Shown here one piece after another: positions 17,529 to 25,691 of a stretch of DNA of 64,000 bases. The notes below the pieces were generated by a model. That model worked only from the letters and a program-made list of their open reading frames with translations, had not been told where the DNA came from and searched no databases. Position 1 is the stretch's first letter, and each line of letters opens with the position of its first letter. This DNA is from Streptococcus mitis subsp. hohhotensis (GTDB taxonomy: Bacteria; Bacillota; Bacilli; Lactobacillales; Streptococcaceae), in the NCBI RefSeq assembly GCF_000722775.1, contig NZ_JPFZ01000009.1:924410-988409 (forward strand), in the 5' to 3' direction. Position numbers and translations under genes: made by a program.

Positions 17529-18863
17529 CTACTGAACATTGCTTGTCAAGTTAGACAAGAGACGTTCAAATGAATATTCATAGGTTTGGATATCTCCTGC
17601 TCCCATAAAGACATAGACAGCATTGTCATGGTCAAGGAGTGGAGAAACATTTTCAACAGTGATGACTTGGTGTTTTTTGTTGATTTTTTGGGCTAGGTCT
17701 TCTACCTTAACATCACCATGATCTACTTCACGAGCTGACCCATAAATTTGCGCTAGGTAAACAGCATCCGCTTGGTTCAAAGCGTGAGCAAATTCGTCCA
17801 ACAAGGCGATGGTTCTTGTAAAAGTATGCGGTTGGAAGACTGCTACAATTTCCTTGCTTGGGTATTTCTGACGAGCCGCATCCAAGGTCGCAATAATTTC
17901 TGTTGGATGGTGGGCAAAGTCATCGATAATCACTGTGTCATTGACAATTTTCTCAGTGAAACGACGCTTAACACCGGCAAATGTTTTCAAGTGCTCACGC
18001 ACCAAGTTCAAATCAAATCCTGCTGTGTAAAGAAGACCAATAACGGCTGTCGCATTCATGATATTGTGACGACCAAAGGTTGGGATGTGGAATTGACCCA
18101 ATTCTTGTCCACGGAAATGAACGGTGAAGGTTGAACCAGTTGTTGAACGAAGAAGCTCACTAGCTACAAAATCATTACCTTCTGCTTCAAAACCATAATA
18201 ATAAATTGGTGCATCAGACGTAATTTTACGCAATTCTGCATCTTCACCATAGACAAAAAGACCCTTGGTAATTTGTTTGGCATAGTCATTAAAGGCATTG
18301 AAAACATCCTCTAGACTTGTGAAATAGTCTGGATGATCAAAGTCAATGTTGGTGATAATAGAGTATTCTGGGTGATAAGGCATAAAGTGGCGTTCATATT
18401 CGTCAGATTCAAAGACAAAATATTTGGCATTGGCCGAACCACGACCGGTCCCATCTCCAATCAAGAAGCTGGTATCTGTAATGTGAGACAAGACATGAGA
18501 CAACATACCTGTCGTTGAAGTTTTTCCATGTGCTCCAGCTACTCCCATGCTAACAAAGTCACGCATAAAGCTACCTAGAAATTCATGGTAACGTTTGTAG
18601 CTGATACCATTTTGGTCTGCATAGGCAATTTCGACATTGTTATCTGGACGAAAGGCATTTCCAGCGATAATTTCCATATCACCGTCTAGATTCTTTTCAT
18701 CAAAAGGAAGAATAGTAATTCCTGCCTGCTCAAGACCACGTTGAGTAAAGTAGTATTTTTCAACATCTGATCCTTGAACCTTGTGCCCCATTTGGTGCAA
18801 CATCAAGGCCAAGGCACTCATCCCTGATCCCTTAATTCCGATAAAATGATATGTCTTTGGCAT
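17529..18863 (-). CDS. murC: UDP-N-acetylmuramate--L-alanine ligase
   Basis: A 444-residue cytoplasmic ligase adding L-alanine to UDP-MurNAc, the first peptide step of peptidoglycan synthesis. The N-terminal Rossmann motif is [14 protein letters not shown], the P-loop [14 protein letters not shown] (GKT at 113-115), and the C-terminal domain has FQPHTFTR and FMGAGDIQ. Full length for the family. It starts 10 bp after the 18874 gene. Confidence 0.97.
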   Translation of the reverse strand: MPKTYHFIGIKGSGMSALALMLHQMGHKVQGSDVEKYYFTQRGLEQAGITILPFDEKNLDGDMEIIAGNAFRPDNNVEIAYADQNGISYKRYHEFLGSFMRDFVSMGVAGAHGKTSTTGMLSHVLSHITDTSFLIGDGTGRGSANAKYFVFESDEYERHFMPYHPEYSIITNIDFDHPDYFTSLEDVFNAFNDYAKQITKGLFVYGEDAELRKITSDAPIYYYGFEAEGNDFVASELLRSTTGSTFTVHFRGQELGQFHIPTFGRHNIMNATAVIGLLYTAGFDLNLVREHLKTFAGVKRRFTEKIVNDTVIIDDFAHHPTEIIATLDAARQKYPSKEIVAVFQPHTFTRTIALLDEFAHALNQADAVYLAQIYGSAREVDHGDVKVEDLAQKINKKHQVITVENVSPLLDHDNAVYVFMGAGDIQTYEYSFERLLSNLTSNVQ

Positions 18864-18873
18864 GTTTTCTCCC

Positions 18874-19491
18874 CTATTCTGTAATTCTAGTCAGATTCAA
18901 CTCTTGGGCAACCCGACGTTCTTGTTCTGTTTGTTTACTTTTTTTATTGTAGATTTGGCTCTTCTTTAGAAAATCATAGTTGTTTTTCTTTGGAGCAGGT
19001 GCTGACACTTCTTCATTCTTGGTAGGGATAGAATGAACTTCTTCCGCCAAGATATAATGAGACTGGGTCAATTTTTGGCTATATTTGACAAATTCACCAG
19101 GATTTTCCTTTTGGAAAGGAGCTGTCGGTTGGTTACCCTGTCTAAGAAGACCTGATTTAGAATGACGTCTCGCACGGCTGAAATCCTGAGTTAGATAGTT
19201 AGCAGAGCGTTTCTTTTTCAAGTCTGCACGCGCTTCTTCACGCGCCACCTCTGCATAACTCTTTCCTTCTTTTTTAACCCCTAAAGGAGCTTTTTTAGGT
19301 TTCTCGACTTGCTTTTCAATCGGTTTGACTGGTGTTTCTTCAGCAATAGGAGCCCATTCTAAATAATTTTTATCTCGATACTCACCCTTGATATTACTGA
19401 TCAGATCAGACTCATCGTACAAGTTCATGACTGGCATTTCAGTCAGCATGACCTCGTCATCTGACACCAATGGAAATCGTTCTTGTTTCAT
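18874..19491 (-). CDS. Conserved hypothetical protein between snf2 and murC
   Basis: A 205-residue, highly charged protein rich in Lys, Glu and Arg with a likely disordered middle (about 50-160). No catalytic motif or membrane segment is visible. A counterpart occupies the same place in pneumococcus as I recall. The murC start follows 10 bp after its stop. Function unknown. Confidence 0.8.
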   Translation of the reverse strand: MKQERFPLVSDDEVMLTEMPVMNLYDESDLISNIKGEYRDKNYLEWAPIAEETPVKPIEKQVEKPKKAPLGVKKEGKSYAEVAREEARADLKKKRSANYLTQDFSRARRHSKSGLLRQGNQPTAPFQKENPGEFVKYSQKLTQSHYILAEEVHSIPTKNEEVSAPAPKKNNYDFLKKSQIYNKKSKQTEQERRVAQELNLTRITE

Positions 19492-19538
19492 TTTCTATTT
19501 CCTTTCAACACTTCATTATAGCGTATTGTCTTGATTTT

Positions 19539-22500
19539 TCAAGTGCTGGCTTCAGAAATTCCCAAAATTTCTCTAATTTCTGCTAGGGTCAGACTACCAC
19601 GTGACTCTGTGCCGTCCAATACTTGTGACACCAAATGTTTCTTCTGTTCTTGTAGTTCCTGAATTTTTTCTTCAATAGTTCCCTTGGTTACCAAGCGATA
19701 GACCTCAACCGTTTCTTCCTGTCCCATCCGATGGGCACGGCCAATGGCTTGCGCTTCCACCGCAGGATTCCACCAAAGGTCAACCAAGATAACCGTATCA
19801 GCACCTGTCAGGTTCAGACCGACACCACCAGCCTTGAGGGAAATCAGAAAGGCATCTCTTTCCCCTTGGTTAAAGGCTTTGGTCATGTCTTGTCTTTCCT
19901 TGGCTGGGGTTGAACCCGTAATTTTAAAGGAAGTCATGCCCAAGTCTGGCAATTCTTGTTCAATTTTCTCCAACATTCCCTTGAACTGAGAGAAAATCAA
20001 GACACGGTGTCCGCCGTCTGCCACCTGGACCAGCAGGTCTCGGAGACTATCCAGTTTGCCACTGGCTCCCTGATAATCTTCCATAAAGAGGGCAGGAGTG
20101 TCACAGATTTGGCGCAAGCGCATCAGACCAGATAAGATTTCCACCCGACTTCTCTGAAATTCCTGATCTGACACTTGAGCTAGACGGTCCCGCATCTGTT
20201 GCAACTGGGCTAGGTAAATAGCCTTTTGCTGGTCTTCCAGTTCATTCTTATAAACCACTTCAATCAAGTCTGGCAACTCAGTCAGAACTTCTTCTTTCTT
20301 TCGCCGCATCACGAAAGGTTTGATAAACTGAGCAACGCGCTCAGCTGGCAATTTCATAAATTCTTTCTTGCTTGGCAAGAGTCCTGGCATGACGATTTGG
20401 AAAATAGACCACAGATCACCCAGATGATTTTCAATCGGTGTCCCTGACAGGGCAAAAACTGACGGCACCACAAATTGTCTCAAGGTCTGGGCAATCTTGG
20501 TCTGGGCATTTTTCATGACCTGAGCTTCATCTAAGAAAAGGAAGTCAAAGGACATCCCCTGATAAAGCTCACTGTCCTGACGGAAGGTAGCATAGCTCGT
20601 CACATAGATTTGATGGCTCTCAGCAAGAATCTCTTCACGACTAGCTTTCAAACCATGAACAATAGCCACATCCAACTGTGGGGCAAATTTCTGAAACTCA
20701 TCTGCCCAGTTGTAAATCAAACCTGACGGTGCTAAAATCAAGACTCGACTTTCTTTTGTCACTTGACTGGTCAAAAAAGCAATGGTCTGCAGGGTTTTAC
20801 CCAATCCCATATCATCAGCCAAAATCCCACCAAAACCATAATGATGGAGCATTTGCAGCCAGCCGATTCCCTTTTCCTGATAATCTCGCAAATCAGCCTG
20901 AACCTGAGTTGCTTGTCTAGGGAAGTCCTCTGGATGCGTCAAATCGTGAGCCAGATTCTGGAATTCTTGTGAAAAAGAAACACTATCTCGCCCCTCAAAA
21001 AGATGAGCTAAACTGTAGGCCAAGGATTTCCGAGCCTGCAAGGCCCCATCATTTAACTCAAATTGCCCCAATTCCCGTAAATCTTGGCGAATTTTCTTGG
21101 TTTCTTCATCGAAAAAGTAGACTTGGTTAGACGAATCAATATAAAAATCTCGATTATCAACCAAGGCCTGCATAGCTTGGTCAATTTCCTCTTGGGCTAT
21201 ATCTTGAAAATCAAACTGGATTTCCAAGAGACCTCCCTTGGAAGCAATCTGCACTTGAGGGCTTGCTAGGTTATAGAGTTCTTCTAACTTGTCTGATAAA
21301 TCAACATTCCCGAGTTTTTCAAAGACTGGAATGATTTCGTGGAAGAAATGATAAACAGACTCTGCTTTTAGGGCCTGACGCCAAGATTGAAAATCTGCTT
21401 CAAAGCCAGCTGCCAAACAGACTTGGAAAACTCTTTCTTCTAAGTCAGCATCACTCGAAAATGGTAATTCTTCTAACTCTTGTCGGCTAGATACCTGCCT
21501 ATCCCCATAATCAAACTGAATTTCTAAACGAATCCGATTATCCTCTTCCCTATCAAAATAAAAAGAGGGCGCAAAAGTTTTGATTTTTAACCGTTCTGGA
21601 GCTGAAACAGTGCCCATCTGGCCAAAGAGCGTTAAACAAGAAGCTAACTTATCTCGGTCACTGCTATCAAATTGCAGGTATTTCTTTCCATGTTGATCCA
21701 AAGGCAGCGCTTTGATTTCCTTGAGAAGACGCATCTGCTGGTCTGTTAGAAAATAAACCTGTCCTTTATGGAAAAGCACAGCTCCCTGATAAAAGACATT
21801 GACCCTAGGACTCTCACTGATTTCCATTTCAAAATAATCCGAGTATTCTGTTACTGTAAAGGCAAATAGATTGGCATCAGCATGCATATCCTGAAAAAGC
21901 AGAGTCTGATAGCTATCCACTTGATGGTCAAATTGAAAATGAGGCAAGGTCATCAGTAAATTCACACCCTGCTCAAAAAAAGTCAGAGGGAAAAAGAGAT
22001 GCCGACCCTGGTTTTGGAAAAAGAGGTCTGGAGCCTGTCCTTCCTCCATCAGTCCACGCAAGAAAGTCAGAAGTTCTTGGCTGGCCTCATCAAAGGTTTC
22101 CCAAGAAAGAGACTCCTCATAAATCTTGCCAATCATATAAGACTTTCTCTGCTCGACAATCCTTAAAAAGAGTGGAATATCCCGAATGACGTAGTATTTT
22201 TGGCTATTGATTTGCCCGATTCTCAGAGTCCACAAGATATGATTGGTTCCTGCTTCCACCTGACCCACAGTCGATAACTCATAGGCACGTTCTGATTTTG
22301 GAGACAAGATTCGGTCCAAAAATTTGCCACCCAAGGTCACCTTGGTTTCAACAGCCTCTTTTTCTTCATGACCTTCTTCCAGACTTTGCAAGATTTCCTG
22401 ACCACGCTCATCATTTTTCAGAAAATGCTCCAACGCTGCCAAATGCACACAGTAGCCCCTCTTTTGGAAAAAATCGCAAGCACAAAAAACCAAATCATCC

Positions 22501-22637
22501 TCTAAACTATAGCGCAGTTCTTCTTCTGCCACGCGAGCGTAGAGCCGATTGTTCTTTTCCTTGATAATGTCAACCTTACCAGTTTCATAAAGGGCAACGC
22601 CTTCGATACGGACTTTCCCCGGAATCAATTTAGCCAT
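19539..22637 (-). CDS. SWIM zinc-finger SNF2-family helicase
   Basis: A 1032-residue helicase-like ATPase. A SWIM zinc finger (C52-x-C54-x8-C63-x-H65) lies at the N-terminus. The SNF2 ATPase half has motif I DDMGLGKTLQT, motif II LDEAQ (DEAQ in place of DEAH) and LSGTPIENHLGDLWSIF; the second RecA half has LISLKAGGVGLNLTGADTVI and QAIGRAHRMGQ. Such bacterial proteins remodel DNA-bound complexes, probably RNA polymerase or nucleoid proteins, but the target is not known. First gene of the run leading to murC. Confidence 0.93.
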   Translation of the reverse strand: MAKLIPGKVRIEGVALYETGKVDIIKEKNNRLYARVAEEELRYSLEDDLVFCACDFFQKRGYCVHLAALEHFLKNDERGQEILQSLEEGHEEKEAVETKVTLGGKFLDRILSPKSERAYELSTVGQVEAGTNHILWTLRIGQINSQKYYVIRDIPLFLRIVEQRKSYMIGKIYEESLSWETFDEASQELLTFLRGLMEEGQAPDLFFQNQGRHLFFPLTFFEQGVNLLMTLPHFQFDHQVDSYQTLLFQDMHADANLFAFTVTEYSDYFEMEISESPRVNVFYQGAVLFHKGQVYFLTDQQMRLLKEIKALPLDQHGKKYLQFDSSDRDKLASCLTLFGQMGTVSAPERLKIKTFAPSFYFDREEDNRIRLEIQFDYGDRQVSSRQELEELPFSSDADLEERVFQVCLAAGFEADFQSWRQALKAESVYHFFHEIIPVFEKLGNVDLSDKLEELYNLASPQVQIASKGGLLEIQFDFQDIAQEEIDQAMQALVDNRDFYIDSSNQVYFFDEETKKIRQDLRELGQFELNDGALQARKSLAYSLAHLFEGRDSVSFSQEFQNLAHDLTHPEDFPRQATQVQADLRDYQEKGIGWLQMLHHYGFGGILADDMGLGKTLQTIAFLTSQVTKESRVLILAPSGLIYNWADEFQKFAPQLDVAIVHGLKASREEILAESHQIYVTSYATFRQDSELYQGMSFDFLFLDEAQVMKNAQTKIAQTLRQFVVPSVFALSGTPIENHLGDLWSIFQIVMPGLLPSKKEFMKLPAERVAQFIKPFVMRRKKEEVLTELPDLIEVVYKNELEDQQKAIYLAQLQQMRDRLAQVSDQEFQRSRVEILSGLMRLRQICDTPALFMEDYQGASGKLDSLRDLLVQVADGGHRVLIFSQFKGMLEKIEQELPDLGMTSFKITGSTPAKERQDMTKAFNQGERDAFLISLKAGGVGLNLTGADTVILVDLWWNPAVEAQAIGRAHRMGQEETVEVYRLVTKGTIEEKIQELQEQKKHLVSQVLDGTESRGSLTLAEIREILGISEAST

Positions 22638-22690
22638 ATTTTTACCTTTACCTTATCTTTTTATTATACCATATTTTCCCCTATGAAAAT

Positions 22691-22732
22691 AGCCTTCTAG
22701 GGATACTTTTCTCCTAGAAGGCTGGATTTTTT
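22691..22732 (+). terminator. Hairpin upstream of snf2, terminator-like on the plus strand
   Basis: AGCCTTCTAGG and CCTAGAAGGCT are perfect 11-bp arms with an 11-nt loop, followed on the plus strand by GGATTTTTT. No plus-strand gene reads into it, so it could be a relic of the flanking insertion or act on the minus-strand transcript. Confidence 0.5.
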
Positions 22733-22737
22733 AAAGT

Positions 22738-22880
22738 CGTAACTTCTCAAAGTAACTTCCATCTCTCTCCCAAAACTAGAAGTTAGTCTAAGACGGATTT
22801 CCACTGATTTCACGCATTTTTCTCATACTAAAAGCTAGGGTTGTGGGAAACTGGAAGTTAGTTTTAGAAGTTACCCTCTA
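22738..22880. other. Non-coding stretch with imperfect inverted repeats
   Basis: Several copies of an AACTTC/GAAGTT motif occur in both orientations (for example TAACTTCC near 22753 and GGAAGTTAG near 22852, and TAGAAGTTAG near 22786). No ORF is supported. It flanks the tRNA-Leu fragment and may be the remains of an element end. Confidence 0.4.
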
Positions 22881-22883
22881 TAC

Positions 22884-22937
22884 TATACCGGCGGCCGGGG
22901 TCGAACCGGCACGTCCTTGCGGACACTGGATTTTGAG
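22884..22937 (-). tRNA. 3' fragment of tRNA-Leu (anticodon loop to acceptor end)
   Basis: The minus strand reads CTCAAAATCC (anticodon CAA context), then the long variable arm GTCCGCAAGGAC typical of class II tRNA-Leu, the T-arm with GGTTCGACCCC and the acceptor-like CCGCCGGTAT. The 5' half (acceptor 5' strand and D-arm) is absent; instead an unrelated sequence follows. It cannot make a functional tRNA and is most simply an attachment-site duplicate left by an element that integrated at a tRNA-Leu gene. Confidence 0.75.
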
Positions 22938-23084
22938 TTCTAACTCAATGTTTTTATATCAATTAAAATAGCATGCAATCAACAATTTTACTATTTAAAA
23001 ATATATGATTTTAGCTGAATTTACCAATTATGGTATTTTTGTGGAAATTACTATATAATTCATTCATATTTTTATTAAGTACTT
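22938..23084. other. A+T-rich tail of the abiF insertion
   Basis: Very A+T-rich, no supported ORF or structured element. It separates the tRNA fragment from the small ORF after abiF. Confidence 0.4.
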
Positions 23085-23252
23085 TCAGAACTTTATATAA
23101 AATTTTTTCAAAAACAATAACAGTTTATTAAGAACGCCATTATGAATTTTACTTTCATCAATTTGGCTTAAATTCACATTTTTAATTATTAAACAATCCT
23201 TCCAGCATTCCGGAAAACCAATTTTAGTTTTTTCTATGATACTGCTAGTCAT
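23085..23252 (-). CDS. Small ORF (55 codons) directly after abiF
   Basis: ATG at 23252 lies 15 bp after the abiF stop, with only a weak SD (GAAAG). The product would be 55 residues, Lys- and Ile-rich, with an amphipathic C-terminal half (LNKLLLFLKKFYIKF). I do not recognise it. It could be a small partner of abiF, the remnant of a longer gene, or chance in A+T-rich DNA. Confidence 0.3.
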   Translation of the reverse strand: MTSSIIEKTKIGFPECWKDCLIIKNVNLSQIDESKIHNGVLNKLLLFLKKFYIKF

Positions 23253-23267
23253 AAATTTTCTTTCAAT

Positions 23268-24227
23268 TTAGTTAATAAAGGTATCCCACTCATCATGAAT
23301 GCTTGAATTATGACAAATAAGAATTTGTTTTATTGCCAGCATATAGGCAAATAAGTCTTTATTATCTCCTTGTTTCTTCCCATACATTTTTATCTTCCGC
23401 AAAACTGGTGTATAGAATCTTGGAACACCCACATTAAAGTTACGTGCGTATAATCTGCCATAATGTGCACAAACATTCCTAATAAACCATGTGGCAGAAA
23501 TCCAACTTTTACTTGCAGATATAATATGGTCCTGCATGTTAGCATCATTTTTATAATAATCATTACTAAGAAACAACTCTTCAACCCATAAACTATAAAA
23601 TTTATCATTCAACTGCTCAATTATTTTAGTTGTTTCTCCAAAAGTCAGCTCAGGTACAACAACCCAAAAAGGAAACTTGCAATCTTTATTACTCACATGG
23701 TGACTTATTGGAAGAGATTTAGCTTTTAATTCAAATAATCTCATTCCAATTCTTTCAATAAATTCCTGATAATCATTTTCATTTTTATAAATTGATTTAT
23801 CTAAATAGCACTCGCCTTTTTGTAAATTCCCTTCATAATTACTACATAAAGTATGGATAATAGAAGATTTGATTAACAATTCTATTTTACCAGTAAATTT
23901 CATCAAATTTTCTCTCAAAAATGAATTGAATTCATAAAGTTCAATACAGTCTTGAAAAGAAAAAGTAGTATCTTCTCGTTTTGGTAAACACTTTCTGTAT
24001 ATTGAAAAATCATAATAATTTGTCTGAAAAAGGAACTGTTTAGCGAAAGCCTCATCAGACTCATTAATTATTACTTTAGCACCTGTTTTCTTTACTGGTC
24101 TAGCAAGCTTCTTCTTCAACTTATCAAATTCAAGAAATTCTTTCATTGAAGAGTTTTTATCAGGGGCTAGTGCATAATATTTGACAGAAATATTTTTTAC
24201 CTTAATCTTTTCATCAGTTGTATTCAT
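23268..24227 (-). CDS. abiF: AbiF/AbiD-family (Abi_2) HEPN abortive-infection protein
   Basis: A 319-residue protein of the Abi_2 superfamily, involved in phage abortive infection. Landmarks in order, numbered from the first in-frame ATG (24230), i.e. one more than from the chosen start at 24227: TNYYDFSIYRK (70-80), LRENLMKFTGKIELLIKSSI (105-124), FWVVVPELTFGETTKI (188-203) and RNVCAHYGRLYAR (251-263). The R251-N-x3-H256 arrangement is the HEPN ribonuclease motif, so an RNA-cleaving toxin is likely. Two ATGs lie in tandem; the second (24227) is better spaced from AGGG. The gene is A+T-rich compared with snf2 and patB, between which it sits, and lies next to a tRNA-Leu fragment, so it was acquired horizontally. 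A candidate small RNA lies just upstream. AbiD and AbiF cannot be told apart with certainty here. Confidence 0.88.
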   Translation of the reverse strand: MNTTDEKIKVKNISVKYYALAPDKNSSMKEFLEFDKLKKKLARPVKKTGAKVIINESDEAFAKQFLFQTNYYDFSIYRKCLPKREDTTFSFQDCIELYEFNSFLRENLMKFTGKIELLIKSSIIHTLCSNYEGNLQKGECYLDKSIYKNENDYQEFIERIGMRLFELKAKSLPISHHVSNKDCKFPFWVVVPELTFGETTKIIEQLNDKFYSLWVEELFLSNDYYKNDANMQDHIISASKSWISATWFIRNVCAHYGRLYARNFNVGVPRFYTPVLRKIKMYGKKQGDNKDLFAYMLAIKQILICHNSSIHDEWDTFIN

Positions 24228-24237
24228 CATTCACCCT

Positions 24238-24299
24238 AAAAAAAAAGCCTCACAAAACTATTTGATTGATTAATCAAAGGGAGCCTTGGGAGTTCTTGT
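24238..24299 (-). ncRNA. Candidate ~62-nt structured RNA upstream of abiF
   Basis: From the predicted transcription start (24299) the RNA opens with ACAAGAAC, which can pair with GUUUUGU near its 3' end; inside lies a perfect UUUGAUU/AAUCAAA hairpin with a 4-nt loop; two CUCCC copies flank the sequence AAGG; and a U9 tract closes it 11 nt before the abiF coding region. I found no strong G+C hairpin right before the U-tract, so termination is uncertain and read-through would make this the abiF leader. From memory, a structured RNA motif has been catalogued upstream of abiF genes; I could not compare with it here. Confidence 0.5.
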
Positions 24300-24305
24300 A
24301 CAATT

Positions 24306-24334
24306 ATTATAGCCTAATCCCTATTTTTTGTAAA
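24306..24334 (-). promoter_or_regulatory. Consensus promoter upstream of abiF
   Basis: TTTACA (24334-24329) and a perfect TATAAT (24311-24306) on the minus strand, exactly 17 bp apart. It is one of the best promoters in the window and would start transcription at about 24299. Confidence 0.75.
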
Positions 24335-24418
24335 CCCCCTTTCCATACCACCAAATGTAGTAGCTCCAATCTTTTTTAACCAAAAAACTCCATATATAGT
24401 GCTATTTTTAGACGCAAG

Positions 24419-24465
24419 AACACAAGATATAGATAGAGGTCTTCAAGACCTCTATCTATTGTGTT
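24419..24465. terminator. Long hairpin between patB and abiF
   Basis: ATAGATAGAGGTCTT and AAGACCTCTATCTAT are perfect 15-bp arms around one base; ACACAA/TTGTGT extends the stem past a small bulge. It could end patB transcription and insulate abiF. No long T-run follows on the minus strand. Confidence 0.6.
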
Positions 24466-24517
24466 TTATAAGTGAAAATATTTTTTAAAAATATTTAAAA
24501 AATAATAAAAACGATTT

Positions 24518-25684
24518 TTAAAGTTTGGCAAAAGTCGTCACAATCCGCTGACACACTTCTTGCAGCAGGGATTTGGGCATGGCTACATTGAGACGAGCAT
24601 GGAGACTCCCTTCCTCTCCAAAATCCAAACCACGGTTGAGGATAACCTTGGCTTCATTTCTCAAAAGCTCTTGCAATCTTTCATCAGTCAGGTCATAGGC
24701 TGAAAAATCAAGCCAAATCAAGTAGGTTCCTTGCGGTTTCATGACCTTGATTTTAGTCTCTTTTCCAAATAAATCCACCACATAATTGATGTGGTCTTCA
24801 AAGACTTGCTTGAGTTCCTCTAACCAATCCTTCCCATAGCGATAAGCAGCTTCTGTCGCCAAATAGCCCAAGCCTGAAATTTCATGCTGGTTATTGGCTA
24901 ACTGGCGTTTCTGGTAAGCCAGTCTCAACTTAGGATTTTCAATGACTGCATAGGAATTTTTTGTCCCAGCAATATTAAAGGTTTTAGTGGCACTGGTCAA
25001 GACGATCGCAAATTCTTTAAAGTCAGGGTTGACAGTATTGAAGGAATGATGCTTGTGACCAAAGAGGGCCAAATCTTGGTGAATCTCATCTGAAACCAAG
25101 AAAATACCATGTTTTTGACAGAGTTGACCAATCTTCTCCAACACTTCCTTTTCCCAAACACGTCCACCAGGATTGTGAGGATTGCAAAGAATATAGAGTT
25201 TGACCTCCTCTTCCACCAAATCCTTCTCCAGTTGATCAAAGTCAATCTCAAACAGACCATCCTTTTCCACCAAAGAATTGGTAATCAATCTACGGTTGTT
25301 CAACTTGACACTGCGTGCAAAGGGTGGATAGACAGGTGTGTTAATCAAAACCGCCTCGCCTTCTTTTGTAAAGGCTTGAATAGCTGTTGAGATGGCTGGT
25401 ACCACACCCTCGATAAAGACAAGAGCCTCTTTGTCAAAGTGGTAACCGTGTTGTGTGGCTTCCCACTTTTGAACTTCCTTAATTAACTCTTCACTGGCAT
25501 AGGTATAGCCATAAACCAGTTGATCAGCGTAAGTTTGCACGGCTTGGCGGATTTCAGGCAAGACCACAAAGTCCATATCCGCTATCCAAGCTGGTAGAAC
25601 TTCACTATCCGTTTCCGCCTCTTTCCATTTATAGGTATGGTGCCCTAAACGATTGGGCAAACTTGTAAAATCATATTTTCCCAT
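24518..25684 (-). CDS. patB: PatB/MalY-type pyridoxal-phosphate C-S lyase
   Basis: A 388-residue fold-type I PLP enzyme. The N-terminal KWKEAETDSEVLPAWIADMDFVVLPE is characteristic of the MalY/PatB subgroup (cystathionine beta-lyase / cysteine desulfhydrase activity). The PLP lysine lies in TSATKTFNIAGTKNS, and CNPHNPGGRVW and HARLNVAMP are family motifs. It starts 7 bp after metC, so the pair forms a sulfur amino acid operon. It could release H2S from cysteine as well as cleave cystathionine. Confidence 0.92.
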   Translation of the reverse strand: MGKYDFTSLPNRLGHHTYKWKEAETDSEVLPAWIADMDFVVLPEIRQAVQTYADQLVYGYTYASEELIKEVQKWEATQHGYHFDKEALVFIEGVVPAISTAIQAFTKEGEAVLINTPVYPPFARSVKLNNRRLITNSLVEKDGLFEIDFDQLEKDLVEEEVKLYILCNPHNPGGRVWEKEVLEKIGQLCQKHGIFLVSDEIHQDLALFGHKHHSFNTVNPDFKEFAIVLTSATKTFNIAGTKNSYAVIENPKLRLAYQKRQLANNQHEISGLGYLATEAAYRYGKDWLEELKQVFEDHINYVVDLFGKETKIKVMKPQGTYLIWLDFSAYDLTDERLQELLRNEAKVILNRGLDFGEEGSLHARLNVAMPKSLLQEVCQRIVTTFAKL

Positions 25685-25691
25685 CTTTGTC

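Noticed and set aside
23390-23608. Second minus-strand ORF inside abiF as an overlapping antitoxin
   Set aside because: No SD, no start context and no recognisable features; it looks like a chance frame in A+T-rich DNA.
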